Shown piece by piece: positions 35,235 through 43,113 of a stretch of 64,000 nucleotides of DNA. Within the stretch, counting starts at the first letter, position 1. Every line of letters starts with the position of its first letter. The DNA is from Bacteroidales bacterium UBA5326 (GTDB taxonomy: Bacteria; Bacteroidota; Bacteroidia; Bacteroidales; UBA932): NCBI GenBank assembly GCA_002408205.1, contig DHQY01000014.1:303695-367694 (forward strand), given 5' to 3'. The notes below the pieces were generated by a model. That model was not told where the DNA came from. It searched no databases and saw only the letters and a list, made by a program, of their open reading frames with translations. Position numbers and translations under genes: made by a program.

Positions 35235-35393
35235 TTATTTACCTGAGAAAAATTCTTTTTCTTTGTCAGTGGGGATGATTTCCTCCTTGAACATATACGC
35301 ACCCGTACGCTCCGAACGGGTCATACGTATACACTTAACAACGCCTTTTCCGGCTGTTTTGTCGCGTAATGTTGCAACCGCTTTTTTTGCCAT
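35235..35393 (-). CDS. DUF4295 small basic protein
   Basis: A 52-residue basic protein read from ATG 35393 (MAKKAVATLRDK) to TAA 35235 (EFFSGK). It matches the small DUF4295 proteins of Bacteroidota that lie between rpmG and ftsY, often with the pattern MAKK-V-T followed by RTGAY. The function is not known; the position in a ribosomal-protein operon and the charge suggest a ribosome-associated protein. Confidence 0.85.
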   Translation of the reverse strand: MAKKAVATLRDKTAGKGVVKCIRMTRSERTGAYMFKEEIIPTDKEKEFFSGK

Positions 35394-35411
35394 GAATTTA
35401 TGCTTTTAGAA

Positions 35412-35594
35412 TTATTTAATCTCCCTGTGTATAGTCACTTTCTTAAGGAAAGGATTGTATTTTTTCCGTTCCAGCCGCTGGGTTGTGTTCTTTTTGTTTT
35501 TAGTGGTGATATAACGGGACATTCCCGGAACACCGCTCTCTTTCTGTTCAGTACATTCAAGAATAACCTGTACTCTATTTTCTTTCTTTGCCAT
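35412..35594 (-). CDS. rpmG: 50S ribosomal protein bL33
   Basis: A 60-residue protein with the bL33 pattern: MAKKENRVQVILECTE, SRYITTKNKKNT and RLERKKYNPFLKK. It lacks the zinc-binding Cys pairs (C- form). It lies 11 bp after rpmB and 18 bp before the DUF4295 gene. Confidence 0.95.
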   Translation of the reverse strand: MAKKENRVQVILECTEQKESGVPGMSRYITTKNKKNTTQRLERKKYNPFLKKVTIHREIK

Positions 35595-35605
35595 AACCAG
35601 TGGAT

Positions 35606-35848
35606 TTATACAATATCAATCAAACCTTTGGCCTGGGCATCTTTCAAAGTTGCTGCCAAACCGTTTTTATGAATGGTGCGGATACCCGCTGCGGATACTT
35701 TAAGGGTAATAAAACGTCCTTCTTCTTCTGACCAGAAACGTTTGGTTTTCAGGTTAGGAGCGAACTCGCGTTTTGTGCGGCGCTTGGAGTGAGATACATT
35801 ATTCCCAACCATTCTTTTCTTTCCGGTAACTTGACAAACTCGTGCCAT
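35606..35848 (-). CDS. rpmB: 50S ribosomal protein bL28
   Basis: An 80-residue bL28. MARVCQVTGKKRMVGNNVSH is the typical N-terminus, so ATG 35848 is taken as start rather than an in-frame start 18 codons upstream. RRTKREFAPNL and the C-terminal basic patch follow. It heads the rpmB-rpmG-DUF4295 operon; CAAATATC at 35890-35897 is a one-mismatch -7 box on the minus strand. Confidence 0.95.
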   Translation of the reverse strand: MARVCQVTGKKRMVGNNVSHSKRRTKREFAPNLKTKRFWSEEEGRFITLKVSAAGIRTIHKNGLAATLKDAQAKGLIDIV

Positions 35849-35923
35849 TGTATCTAATTTTTTGTGATTTATGCCATTTTTTGGGGCTGCAAATATCAGC
35901 ATTTTTTTCGTATTCCCAAAACT

Positions 35924-37282
35924 TTATTTAAACTTTAACTTAAAAATACGACTCCAGCGAATGTTTGAAGGAAAAGGTTTGTTTTTATCTGTAGAGAACC
36001 ATACTAAGGCTGGCGTGCCTACAATACGGTCTTCAGGGACAAATCCCCAATAGCGCGAATCGAGAGAGTTATGGCGGTTATCTCCCATCATAAAATAATA
36101 ATCCTGCGAGAAAGTATACTCATTCGTCTCCTGTCCGTCAATCAGAATTGTATGGTCGCGCACTTCAAGCGTATGGTTTTCATACGTGGTAATGATCCGG
36201 CGGTAAAGTGGCAGGGTTGCTGTTGTAAGGGATACGGTTTTACCGGCGGCGGGAATCCACAACGGGCCGTAATTATCGCGTGTCCAGGCAAAATCAGATG
36301 AAGACACAAACGGGAACAACATAAGCGGAGAGTCGGGATAGTCTGGCGGATATACATCTACGTTCTTTGTAATGGAAATTACGTTCCTTAATTTTGACAA
36401 CGCTGCCGCATTATTTTCATTTACAGGGAACCCGGGGTATCCGGGAAGTTTAGGGTCGAAGTACAGTTCAGCCACCGATATGCCGTATTTTTCCAGTATT
36501 CGCTGATTAAAAGGTTGTCCGTCCGTAACTACGGTATAGGTATTTCGGATACCCTTAATAGCGGGCTGTGGCTGGCCGTTGACATATACCTGGCCGTCAC
36601 GTACATGAAGCGTATCTCCCGGAAGAGCAACGCAGCGTTTCACATAATTGTCTTCTTTACCGGCCGGACGCACTTTAACCGGTCCGTAATGGTCCAGTGT
36701 AGACTGACGCCCGTTGAGTCTCACGTGCGTATAGTAGTCATCCGTGGGGAAATTAACCAGTACGGTGTCTCCGTGAGGAAAATTAAAAACCACCACATCG
36801 TTGCGTTTCACATCCCTGAACCCGGCCATACGTTTGTACGGACGCTCAATGAGCCTCGAATAGGATTCCTTTCCCAGAATCACGTTACGTGTAAGCGGAA
36901 TTGTCAGGGGGTGTTGTGGTCTTTTAGGTCCGTACCTGAGCTTCCCCACAAAAAGATAATCCCCCGTCATAAGCGTATTCTCCATGGAGGACGTGGGGAT
37001 CATATAGGCCTCAAAAAAGAAGTATTTCACAAAAGTAGCTGCAATGAGTGCAAAAATAATGGCATCTACCCATTCGAGCAATATATTGCGCTTTCCGTCA
37101 CCCTTATTGCTTTTTTTCCAGAAGGCCCATCTTACTTTTTTTGTTATATAAATGTCAAAAACAATAATAAGGCCCAGGAGCCACCAATAGCTTCCCATCC
37201 ATATGACCCATAACAAGTAACAGAGAGCCGTTAAGGCAAACTTGAACCAGCGGTTCCTGAAAAAATCCCTTAATTTCTGCAT
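35924..37282 (-). CDS. lepB: signal peptidase I (long Bacteroidota form)
   Basis: A 452-residue inner-membrane serine protease that removes signal peptides. Two N-terminal hydrophobic segments (about 13-45) precede a third at about 73-90, then the catalytic Ser in IPTSSM (Ser about 99), the general base Lys in YVKRCVALPGD (Lys about 215) and the conserved GDNRHNSLDSRYWG near the C-terminus. About 150 extra residues between these boxes are usual for this phylum. It lies 15 bp downstream of a small lipoprotein gene and is separated from rpmB by 75 bp. Confidence 0.93.
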   Translation of the reverse strand: MQKLRDFFRNRWFKFALTALCYLLWVIWMGSYWWLLGLIIVFDIYITKKVRWAFWKKSNKGDGKRNILLEWVDAIIFALIAATFVKYFFFEAYMIPTSSMENTLMTGDYLFVGKLRYGPKRPQHPLTIPLTRNVILGKESYSRLIERPYKRMAGFRDVKRNDVVVFNFPHGDTVLVNFPTDDYYTHVRLNGRQSTLDHYGPVKVRPAGKEDNYVKRCVALPGDTLHVRDGQVYVNGQPQPAIKGIRNTYTVVTDGQPFNQRILEKYGISVAELYFDPKLPGYPGFPVNENNAAALSKLRNVISITKNVDVYPPDYPDSPLMLFPFVSSSDFAWTRDNYGPLWIPAAGKTVSLTTATLPLYRRIITTYENHTLEVRDHTILIDGQETNEYTFSQDYYFMMGDNRHNSLDSRYWGFVPEDRIVGTPALVWFSTDKNKPFPSNIRWSRIFKLKFK

Positions 37283-37297
37283 GGTGATTGCTCAGAT

Positions 37298-37705
37298 TTA
37301 ATTGTTGGTGTTTGAGTTGGTTTCTTCCAGATCGAAATACAGGTTGAGTGTAAGCTGCAATCCTCCCTGGTAGCCAATATACAGGGTATCGCGCATAGTC
37401 TTGTAGTTCCCGTGCGACAGCGAATCGGTATCTGTAAGCGTAAAAGTATAGATCATACTGCCGTACAGGTTATAAAATCCGAACTCGGTAATACCTTCGG
37501 AGTCGGTGACGTTTTCACGCAATTCAGTAAGTTCTGTTTCTGTATTGTAAGCCTCAACGGCCACTTTTATCCCTTCTATGTATTCTTCCTTCTCGCCCCG
37601 GACATTACAATACAGCTTGTGACTATCCGGATTGGTCTGGACATTCAGGCAGCCCGTGAGTGTCCATAAAAATACGCCAATGAGTAAAATTTTTTTCATA
37701 TTCAT
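37298..37705 (-). CDS. small hypothetical lipoprotein
   Basis: A lipoprotein of about 135 residues with lipobox LTGC, then a beta-sandwich-like part with a VTDSEGITEF turn reminiscent of carboxypeptidase-regulatory or transthyretin-like domains. It resembles the general layout of small Bacteroides lipoproteins called radical SAM-associated, but no radical SAM gene is near. ATG 37705 or ATG 37699 could be the start; both sit just after the -7 box at 37715-37722, which rules out the longer frame. It precedes lepB by 15 bp, so both are probably cotranscribed. Confidence 0.75.
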   Translation of the reverse strand: MNMKKILLIGVFLWTLTGCLNVQTNPDSHKLYCNVRGEKEEYIEGIKVAVEAYNTETELTELRENVTDSEGITEFGFYNLYGSMIYTFTLTDTDSLSHGNYKTMRDTLYIGYQGGLQLTLNLYFDLEETNSNTNN

Positions 37706-37714
37706 GTATAAGCA

Positions 37715-37748
37715 CAAATATACAGGATATGGATCTAATAAATACAAA
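37715..37748 (-). promoter_or_regulatory. promoter for lipoprotein-lepB
   Basis: On the minus strand TTTG (37745-37748) is followed after 22 nt by TATATTTG (37715-37722), close to the -33/-7 consensus. The start codon is 9 to 15 bp downstream. Confidence 0.6.
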
Positions 37749-37770
37749 GATTAAGCCGAAATTTTCTGGT

Positions 37771-37778
37771 TATATTTG
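37771..37778 (+). promoter_or_regulatory. -7 promoter box for yqeY
   Basis: TATATTTG, a full TAnnTTTG match, 36 bp before the yqeY ATG and divergent from the lipoprotein promoter. Confidence 0.5.
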
Positions 37779-37814
37779 TTCCTGAAAAAACAACAAACAT
37801 AATAATATAGATAT

Positions 37815-38264
37815 ATGAGCCTCGAATTGCAAATTAACAACGACATTAAAAACGCCATGTTGGCGAAGGAAAAGGTACGTCTTACAGCGCTCAGGGCTAT
37901 TAAAGCCGCTATTTTGCTGGCGAAAACGGCAGAAGGGGCCTCTCATGAACTCAGCGATGCCGATCTGCTCAGAATTATTCAAAAACTGGTAAAACAACGC
38001 AGGGAGTCTGCCGAAATTTATAAGCAGAACGGCCGGGAGGATTTGGCCGGGAATGAACTGGCCGAGCTGTCCTTTATGGAACCTTACCTCCCGAAGACCC
38101 TCTCCGGAGAAGAATTGGAAGCGGCTCTCAGACAGATCATTTCCCAAACAGGAGCTTCCGGCCCTTCCGATATGGGAAAAGTCATGGGTGTTGCAACCAA
38201 ACAACTGGCCGGGCAGGCAGACGGACGTCAGATTTCGGAAACCGTAAAGAAACTTTTGTCATAA
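37815..38264 (+). CDS. GatB/YqeY domain protein
   Basis: A 149-residue protein of the YqeY family, related to the tail domain of the amidotransferase subunit GatB. The N-terminal LRAIKAAILLAKT and the QRRESAEIYKQNGREDLA helix are typical, as is the MGKVMGVATKQLAGQADG C-terminus. It probably binds tRNA, but the exact role is not known. It is monocistronic, with its own -7 box and a hairpin downstream. Confidence 0.92.
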   Translation: MSLELQINNDIKNAMLAKEKVRLTALRAIKAAILLAKTAEGASHELSDADLLRIIQKLVKQRRESAEIYKQNGREDLAGNELAELSFMEPYLPKTLSGEELEAALRQIISQTGASGPSDMGKVMGVATKQLAGQADGRQISETVKKLLS

Positions 38265-38277
38265 TACGTGGGACATG

Positions 38278-38307
38278 AAAAAGGGCCCTGTATATACAGA
38301 GCCCTTT
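38278..38307. terminator. terminator between yqeY and rplT
   Basis: AAAGGGC (38280-38286) pairs with GCCCTTT (38301-38307), with CTGTA/TACAG inside. On the minus strand it is followed by TTTTTC, so it best fits the end of the rplT transcript; on the plus strand the U-tract is short. Confidence 0.7.
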
Positions 38308-38326
38308 CATATCATGTATCTGCAGT

Positions 38327-38671
38327 TTATTTAACCGAGTTGAGGATCGTTTCGAAAGCCTGTGGATTATTCATGGCCAGATCTGCAAGCACCTTTCGGT
38401 TAAGTCCTATATTGGCCTTAGAGATCTTTCCCATAAATTGTGAATAGGTCATACCGTGCATGCGTGCGGCGGCATTGATACGTTGGATCCAGAGTGCACG
38501 GAACGTGCGTTTTTTGTTTTTACGGTCACGGTATGCATAGGTCAAACCTTTTTCATACGTGTTTTTTGCAACCGTCCAGACATTTCTGCGGGCAAGGAAA
38601 TTACCCTTTGTCTGTTTCAGAATTTTTTTGCGACGAGCCCTTGAGGCTACAGCATTAACCGATCTTGGCAT
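38327..38671 (-). CDS. rplT: 50S ribosomal protein bL20
   Basis: A 114-residue bL20: MPRSVNAVASRARRKKILKQ at the N-terminus, RDRKNKKRTFRALWIQRINAA and YSQFMGKISKANI in the globular part. It binds 23S rRNA early in 50S assembly and, in other bacteria, represses its own operon. It is last in thrS-infC-rpmI-rplT, behind an 88-bp structured spacer. Confidence 0.97.
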   Translation of the reverse strand: MPRSVNAVASRARRKKILKQTKGNFLARRNVWTVAKNTYEKGLTYAYRDRKNKKRTFRALWIQRINAAARMHGMTYSQFMGKISKANIGLNRKVLADLAMNNPQAFETILNSVK

Positions 38672-38686
38672 AATTTTTTACTTTGC

Positions 38687-38735
38687 GATTGTCAGCGCTC
38701 TCCACCATTCGAGATTCTTTTCCTGCTGGGCAATC
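38687..38735 (-). promoter_or_regulatory. possible L20-binding hairpin between rpmI and rplT
   Basis: In the rpmI-rplT spacer the minus-strand RNA can form nested stems: GATTG/CAATC, then CAGC/GCTG, then TCTC/GAGA closing GAATGGTG, with a large purine-rich internal loop AGGAAAAGAA. The structure ends 15 nt before the rplT ATG. L20 represses its operon in other bacteria by binding mRNA that mimics its 23S site; this hairpin is a candidate, not shown. Confidence 0.4.
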
Positions 38736-38759
38736 TGATTAATAATAATTTTAAAGTGC

Positions 38760-38954
38760 TTAAGCACAAATCAAGTTCTTGATACGCTTTGCATCAGTCT
38801 TATGAACCAATGCCGAGTAAGTCAGATTACGTTTCTGCTTCTTGGTCTTTTTGGTCAGAATGTGACTGTGGTAAGCGTGTTTCCGCTTGATCTTTCCGGT
38901 TCCTGTTAACGTAAAACGTTTTTTGGCGCCGGAATTGGTCTTCATTTTGGGCAT
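38760..38954 (-). CDS. rpmI: 50S ribosomal protein bL35
   Basis: A 64-residue basic bL35 with MPKMKTNSGAKKRFTLTGTG and the HAYHSHILTKKTKKQKR core. It lies 31 bp after infC and 88 bp before rplT. Its TAA stop is part of the palindrome GTGCTTAAGCAC (38756-38767). Confidence 0.96.
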   Translation of the reverse strand: MPKMKTNSGAKKRFTLTGTGKIKRKHAYHSHILTKKTKKQKRNLTYSALVHKTDAKRIKNLICA

Positions 38955-38985
38955 GTTAGTAATATTAAATTGATTAGTTCTGGTT

Positions 38986-39582
38986 CTATTTCTTTTTTAT
39001 TGGGGCAATCATCATAATCATACGTTTACCCTCTAGTTTTGGCATCTGTTCTGCTTTGCCGTATTCTTCCAGATCAACTGCAAAACGGAGCAATAGTTTT
39101 TCTCCCTGCTCGGAGAAAATAATGGAGCGCCCTCGGAAAAAAACATATGATTTCACTTTGGCGCCTTCTTTCAGGAACTCCATTGCGTGTTTTAGTTTGA
39201 ACTGGTAATCGTGTTCATCTGTATTGGGCCCGAAACGAATTTCTTTCACCACAATTTTGGTGGCGTTCGCTTTCATTTCCTTGGCTTTTTTCCGTTTTTG
39301 GTACAAGAACTTCTGGTAGTCAGTAATCTTGCACACAGGAGGGTCTGCCTGAGGTGAAATTTCCACCAAATCCAGTTCCAAAGCCTCTGCCATACGTATA
39401 GCTTCAGCAATGGGGTATACACCCGGTTTTTCAATGTTTTCTCCCACAACACGTACCGCGGGGACATTTATCTCCCGATTTATTCTTGGTCCGTCATCAT
39501 GTTGAGGGGCCCTTTGATAATTTCTGTTCTGACCGTTCCTGTTTTTCGGAGCAGAAGAGTTTGGTCTGTACGGTGTTGCGAT
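38986..39582 (-). CDS. infC: translation initiation factor IF-3 with ATC start
   Basis: A 198-residue IF-3. The N-domain is seen as RINREINVPAVRVVGENIEK and PIAEAIRMAEALELDLVEIS, the linker is Lys-rich, and the C-domain has VVKEIRFGP and the DLEEYGKAEQMPK end. No ATG, GTG or TTG lies in frame before the conserved core, and an in-frame TAA sits two codons before ATC 39582. That ATC has a perfect AGGAGG 8 nt upstream, so it is taken as the initiator. Non-AUG starts (AUU in E. coli) let IF-3 repress its own translation. The SD sits between the thrS stop and this start. The N-terminal 33 residues are an Asn/Arg/Gln-rich extension. Confidence 0.93.
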   Translation of the reverse strand: MATPYRPNSSAPKNRNGQNRNYQRAPQHDDGPRINREINVPAVRVVGENIEKPGVYPIAEAIRMAEALELDLVEISPQADPPVCKITDYQKFLYQKRKKAKEMKANATKIVVKEIRFGPNTDEHDYQFKLKHAMEFLKEGAKVKSYVFFRGRSIIFSEQGEKLLLRFAVDLEEYGKAEQMPKLEGKRMIMMIAPIKKK

Positions 39583-39590
39583 AGTTTATT

Positions 39591-39596
39591 CCTCCT
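39591..39596 (-). promoter_or_regulatory. strong Shine-Dalgarno sequence of infC
   Basis: AGGAGG on the minus strand, directly after the thrS stop and 8 nt before the ATC start at 39582. It decides the infC start. Such a full SD is not seen before the other genes I checked here. Confidence 0.8.
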
Positions 39597-39597
39597 A

Positions 39598-41532
39598 TTA
39601 GTTTGTTAAATGTTTTACTTCATTATTAATAAAGGCCACAAATTCTTCTTTTGTCATGGAACCTTTATTGCCTTCTCCCTGTTTACGCACAGATACCGTT
39701 CCCGCCATTTCTTCTTTTTCTCCCACGACCAAAAGATACGGAATCCGCTTTAACTCATTCTCTCTAATCCGCTTACCTATGGTTTCATTACGGTCATCCA
39801 GCGAGGCGCGAAGTTCGGAATTATTCAAGAAATCACAAACTTTTTTTGCAAAATCGTTAAATTTCTCACTTACAGGCAGTACAACAACCTGTTCGGGAGC
39901 CAGCCAAAGCGGGAATTTTCCACCCGTATGTTCCAGTAAAACAGCAACAAAACGTTCCATCGATCCAAAAGGCGCCCTATGGATCATAACAGGGCGATAT
40001 CGTTTGTCATCGGCTCCAATGTATTCCAATTCAAACCGTTCGGGCAGGTTATAGTCCACCTGGATAGTTCCCAGCTGCCATTTACGGCCTATCGCATCAC
40101 GAACCATAAAATCGAGCTTGGGGCCATAAAAGGCGGCTTCACCCTGAACTACAACTGTCTTGAGACCTTTTTCTGCAGCCGCTTCAATAATGGCAGCCTC
40201 GGCCTTCTCCCAGTTTTCATCCGAACCTATATATTTGTTCTTGTCCTTAGGATCTCGCAAAGAAACCTGGGCAGTAAATTCATTGAAGCTTAGTGTTTTA
40301 AAAATATATAGCACGATATCAATCACCTTGCAGAATTCTTCCTTTATCTGGTCGGGACGACAGAAAATATGAGCGTCGTCCTGTGTAAAGCCCCTAACAC
40401 GGGTTAAACCGTGCAATTCACCACTTTGTTCGTAACGGTAAACCGTTCCAAACTCAGCCAACCGCACTGGCATATCTTTGTAAGAATGGGGTTTAGATTT
40501 ATATATCTCGCAATGGTGAGGACAATTCATGGGCTTGAGCAGGAACTCCTCGCCTTCCTGGGGTGTTTTGATAGGCTTAAAGCTGTCGGCTCCGTATTTG
40601 GCATAATGTCCGCTGGTAACATAAAGTTCCTTCTGACCGATATGCGGAGTGATCACCTGTTGATAACCGTATGCCTTCTGAACGCCTTTCAGGAAATTCT
40701 CGAGACGTTCCCTGAGAGCGGCACCGCGGGGCAGCCACAGGGGCAAACCCTGGCCGACACGGGCCGAGAATGTAAATAATTCCAACTCCTTACCCAGTTT
40801 CCTGTGGTCGCGTTTCTTTGCTTCTTCCATCATGGCCACGTACTCATCGAGCATGGTTTTCTTTGGGAAGGTTATGCCATAAATACGGGTGAGCATCTGG
40901 CGTTTTTCGTCACCACGCCAATAAGCGCCAGCAATGGAAGTCAGTTTAATGGCCTTAATGACTGAGGTGTCGGGAACATGAGGTCCGCGGCACAGATCGG
41001 TGAAAGAACCGTTTGTGTAAAATGAGATGGTTCCGTCTTCCAAATCCCCTATCAATTCACATTTGTAAGGATCACCCTTGTCCAGGTAAGTTTTCATAGC
41101 CTGTTCCTTGGATACTTCTCTGCGTACGAAAGGCTGTTTACTTCTGGCCATTTCGAGCATTTTCTGCTCGATGGCAGCCAGGTCGGCTTCAACAAGAGCT
41201 CTTCCCCCAAGATCCACGTCGTAGTAAAAACCGTTCTCAATGGCCGGTCCAATGCCAAACTTTACCCCGGGATACAAAATTTCAAGAGCCTCTGCCATCA
41301 GATGCGATGAAGAATGCCAGAAGACTTGCTTGCCCTGCTCATCTTCCCATTTGTAAAATTTTACCGTGGCATTCTCCCTGATGGGTATCTGAAGGTCCAT
41401 GGTCTTGTCGTTCACACTCACGGCTAACACTTCTGAAACCAGCCTGGGGCTTATGCTCTCGGCAATCTGATACCCCGTTGTTCCGGCTTCGTACTGCCGC
41501 TGTTTTCCGTCCGGGAAAGTAATGGTAATCAT
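39598..41532 (-). CDS. thrS: threonine--tRNA ligase
   Basis: A 644-residue class II synthetase: N-terminal TGS domain (about 1-62), editing SAD domain with the HSSSHLMAEAL zinc-like motif (about 72-82), catalytic core with MNCPHHCEIYKS and the motif 3 region HRAPFGSMERF, and a C-terminal anticodon-binding domain. The length is standard. It heads the thrS-infC-rpmI-rplT operon, and its stop codon lies 15 bp before the infC start. Confidence 0.97.
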   Translation of the reverse strand: MITITFPDGKQRQYEAGTTGYQIAESISPRLVSEVLAVSVNDKTMDLQIPIRENATVKFYKWEDEQGKQVFWHSSSHLMAEALEILYPGVKFGIGPAIENGFYYDVDLGGRALVEADLAAIEQKMLEMARSKQPFVRREVSKEQAMKTYLDKGDPYKCELIGDLEDGTISFYTNGSFTDLCRGPHVPDTSVIKAIKLTSIAGAYWRGDEKRQMLTRIYGITFPKKTMLDEYVAMMEEAKKRDHRKLGKELELFTFSARVGQGLPLWLPRGAALRERLENFLKGVQKAYGYQQVITPHIGQKELYVTSGHYAKYGADSFKPIKTPQEGEEFLLKPMNCPHHCEIYKSKPHSYKDMPVRLAEFGTVYRYEQSGELHGLTRVRGFTQDDAHIFCRPDQIKEEFCKVIDIVLYIFKTLSFNEFTAQVSLRDPKDKNKYIGSDENWEKAEAAIIEAAAEKGLKTVVVQGEAAFYGPKLDFMVRDAIGRKWQLGTIQVDYNLPERFELEYIGADDKRYRPVMIHRAPFGSMERFVAVLLEHTGGKFPLWLAPEQVVVLPVSEKFNDFAKKVCDFLNNSELRASLDDRNETIGKRIRENELKRIPYLLVVGEKEEMAGTVSVRKQGEGNKGSMTKEEFVAFINNEVKHLTN

Positions 41533-41566
41533 ATATATCTATTTTAGTACCTTTTATTTGAACTTG

Positions 41567-41574
41567 CAAATTTA
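41567..41574 (-). promoter_or_regulatory. -7 promoter box for thrS operon
   Basis: TAAATTTG on the minus strand fits TAnnTTTG and is 34 bp before the thrS ATG. The leader is too short for a T-box or the E. coli-type thrS operator. Confidence 0.5.
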
Positions 41575-41628
41575 GGTATTTTTTAAAAAAATCCGTTACT
41601 TTGTATCTTAAACTTAAACGATTTATTG

Positions 41629-42138
41629 ATGAACTCTTCATTTTGGAATAAAGCGGCGATAAACGGTCTGCTGCTGGCTTTTGTTTCCATCGTCATGATG
41701 GTCATACAAACCGTATTCGATATGGGCAAAGCAATGGACATAATCCTGTGGATTGTAAAACTGGCAGGAACTGTGGGGCTGCTTTATTATTTCATGAAAG
41801 AATTTGGGAAACAGTGTGAAACCTACACCTATTCAGATGCCTTCAAATTTGGATTGGCGGTTTCATTCTTTTCATCTATCATTGCTTCGTGCTATTATTT
41901 TGTACATGTTGCCTTCCTCTTCCCCGACGTGAACACCCAAATGTCCAATGCAATTCTTATGGGTCTCGAACAAACCGGTGCCACCTCGGAAATGAATACA
42001 GATAAACTAATAGCCAACCTGCCGCTCATTGTCTGTATTTCACAGTTCTTTTACATGAACATCCTGGGCCTTTTATGGTCATCCATTCTGGGCAGTTCTA
42101 CAAAACACAAAGAACCTGCAACTCCTTTTGACAGATAA
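41629..42138 (+). CDS. DUF4199 membrane protein
   Basis: A 169-residue inner membrane protein with four predicted membrane helices and the DUF4199 pattern: NSSFWNKAAINGLLLA at the N-terminus and YTYSDAFKFGLAVSFFSSII in the middle. Function unknown; the family is common in Bacteroidota. ATG 41629 is chosen over the adjacent TTG. It precedes the glycosyltransferase by 3 bp. Confidence 0.85.
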   Translation: MNSSFWNKAAINGLLLAFVSIVMMVIQTVFDMGKAMDIILWIVKLAGTVGLLYYFMKEFGKQCETYTYSDAFKFGLAVSFFSSIIASCYYFVHVAFLFPDVNTQMSNAILMGLEQTGATSEMNTDKLIANLPLIVCISQFFYMNILGLLWSSILGSSTKHKEPATPFDR

Positions 42139-42141
42139 CCC

Positions 42142-43113
42142 ATGGACCTGTCCGTTATCATTGCTTTGCTCAATGAGCAGGAATCCCTGCCCGAATTACT
42201 GTCTCTGATCCGGGAAGTACTCTCCCGGCCCGTGGAGAGCAGCGGAGGTCGCCTTCTTGACTACGAGGTGATCTTTGTGGACGACGGAAGCACAGACCTT
42301 TCATGGTCTTTTATTACTGCCGAGGCCGGAAAGGATCCGAGGGTGCACGGAATTCGTTTCAGACGCAATTACGGAAAGTCAGCAGCTCTTTTCTGCGGAT
42401 TCGAAGCCTCAAAAGGAAATGTTGTCATCACAATGGACGCCGACCTTCAGGACAGTCCGCACGAGATTCCCGCACTGTATTCCATGGTGGCCGGAGGCAC
42501 TTACGATCTGGTCTCGGGATGGAAAAAGAAACGGAAAGACGGATTATTTTCCAAGAACATTCCCTCAAAAATTTATAATGCCACTGCCCGCCGGGTCACC
42601 GGCATAAAGCTTCACGATATGAACTGCGGCCTGAAGGCCTACAGAAAAGAAGTGGTGAAAAACATAGAAGTCTACGGTGAAATGCACCGTTATATCCCCT
42701 ACCTGGCAAAAGAAGCCGGATTTTCCCGTATTAGCGAAAAGCCGGTGGTTCATCAGGCACGGAAATACGGCCGGAGTAAATTCGGTCTCAGTCGTTTCGT
42801 AAACGGATACCTCGATCTTATTTCCCTTTGGTTTCTGTCCAAATTCGGAAAAAAGCCCATGCATATCTTTGGATTATTCGGGTCACTGATGTTCATTGCC
42901 GGGGGTATCATTGCCCTGTGGCTCATCATTCAGAAGATCTACTGGCAATCTCACGGCATGCCGTTCCGTTATGTTACCGATCAGCCTCTTTTTTACCTTT
43001 CCCTGCTGGCCATTATCCTGGGCATGCAACTGTTTCTGGCCGGTTTTCTGGGAGAATTGATTTCGCGCAATGCAACAGAGCGAAACCGCTATAATATCTC
43101 CGAAAAGTGTTAA
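42142..43113 (+). CDS. family 2 glycosyltransferase, DPM1/ArnC type
   Basis: A 323-residue enzyme with a cytoplasmic GT2 domain (DDGSTDLSW about 52, DADLQD about 99-104 as metal-binding Asp motif, QARKYGRSKFGLSRF near residue 210) and two C-terminal membrane helices. This is the layout of polyprenyl-phosphate glycosyltransferases, which make lipid-linked sugars for envelope glycans. The sugar is not predictable from the sequence. It is 3 bp after the DUF4199 gene and overlaps rlmD by 44 bp. Confidence 0.9.
   Translation: MDLSVIIALLNEQESLPELLSLIREVLSRPVESSGGRLLDYEVIFVDDGSTDLSWSFITAEAGKDPRVHGIRFRRNYGKSAALFCGFEASKGNVVITMDADLQDSPHEIPALYSMVAGGTYDLVSGWKKKRKDGLFSKNIPSKIYNATARRVTGIKLHDMNCGLKAYRKEVVKNIEVYGEMHRYIPYLAKEAGFSRISEKPVVHQARKYGRSKFGLSRFVNGYLDLISLWFLSKFGKKPMHIFGLFGSLMFIAGGIIALWLIIQKIYWQSHGMPFRYVTDQPLFYLSLLAIILGMQLFLAGFLGELISRNATERNRYNISEKC

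Noticed and set aside
38756..38767. Palindrome GTGCTTAAGCAC at the rpmI stop as an operator or terminator
   Set aside because: It is short, overlaps the stop codon and has no T-run; probably coincidence or part of the spacer structure.
41533..41567. T-box or thrS operator upstream of thrS
   Set aside because: Only about 35 nt of leader follows the -7 box, too short for either structure.
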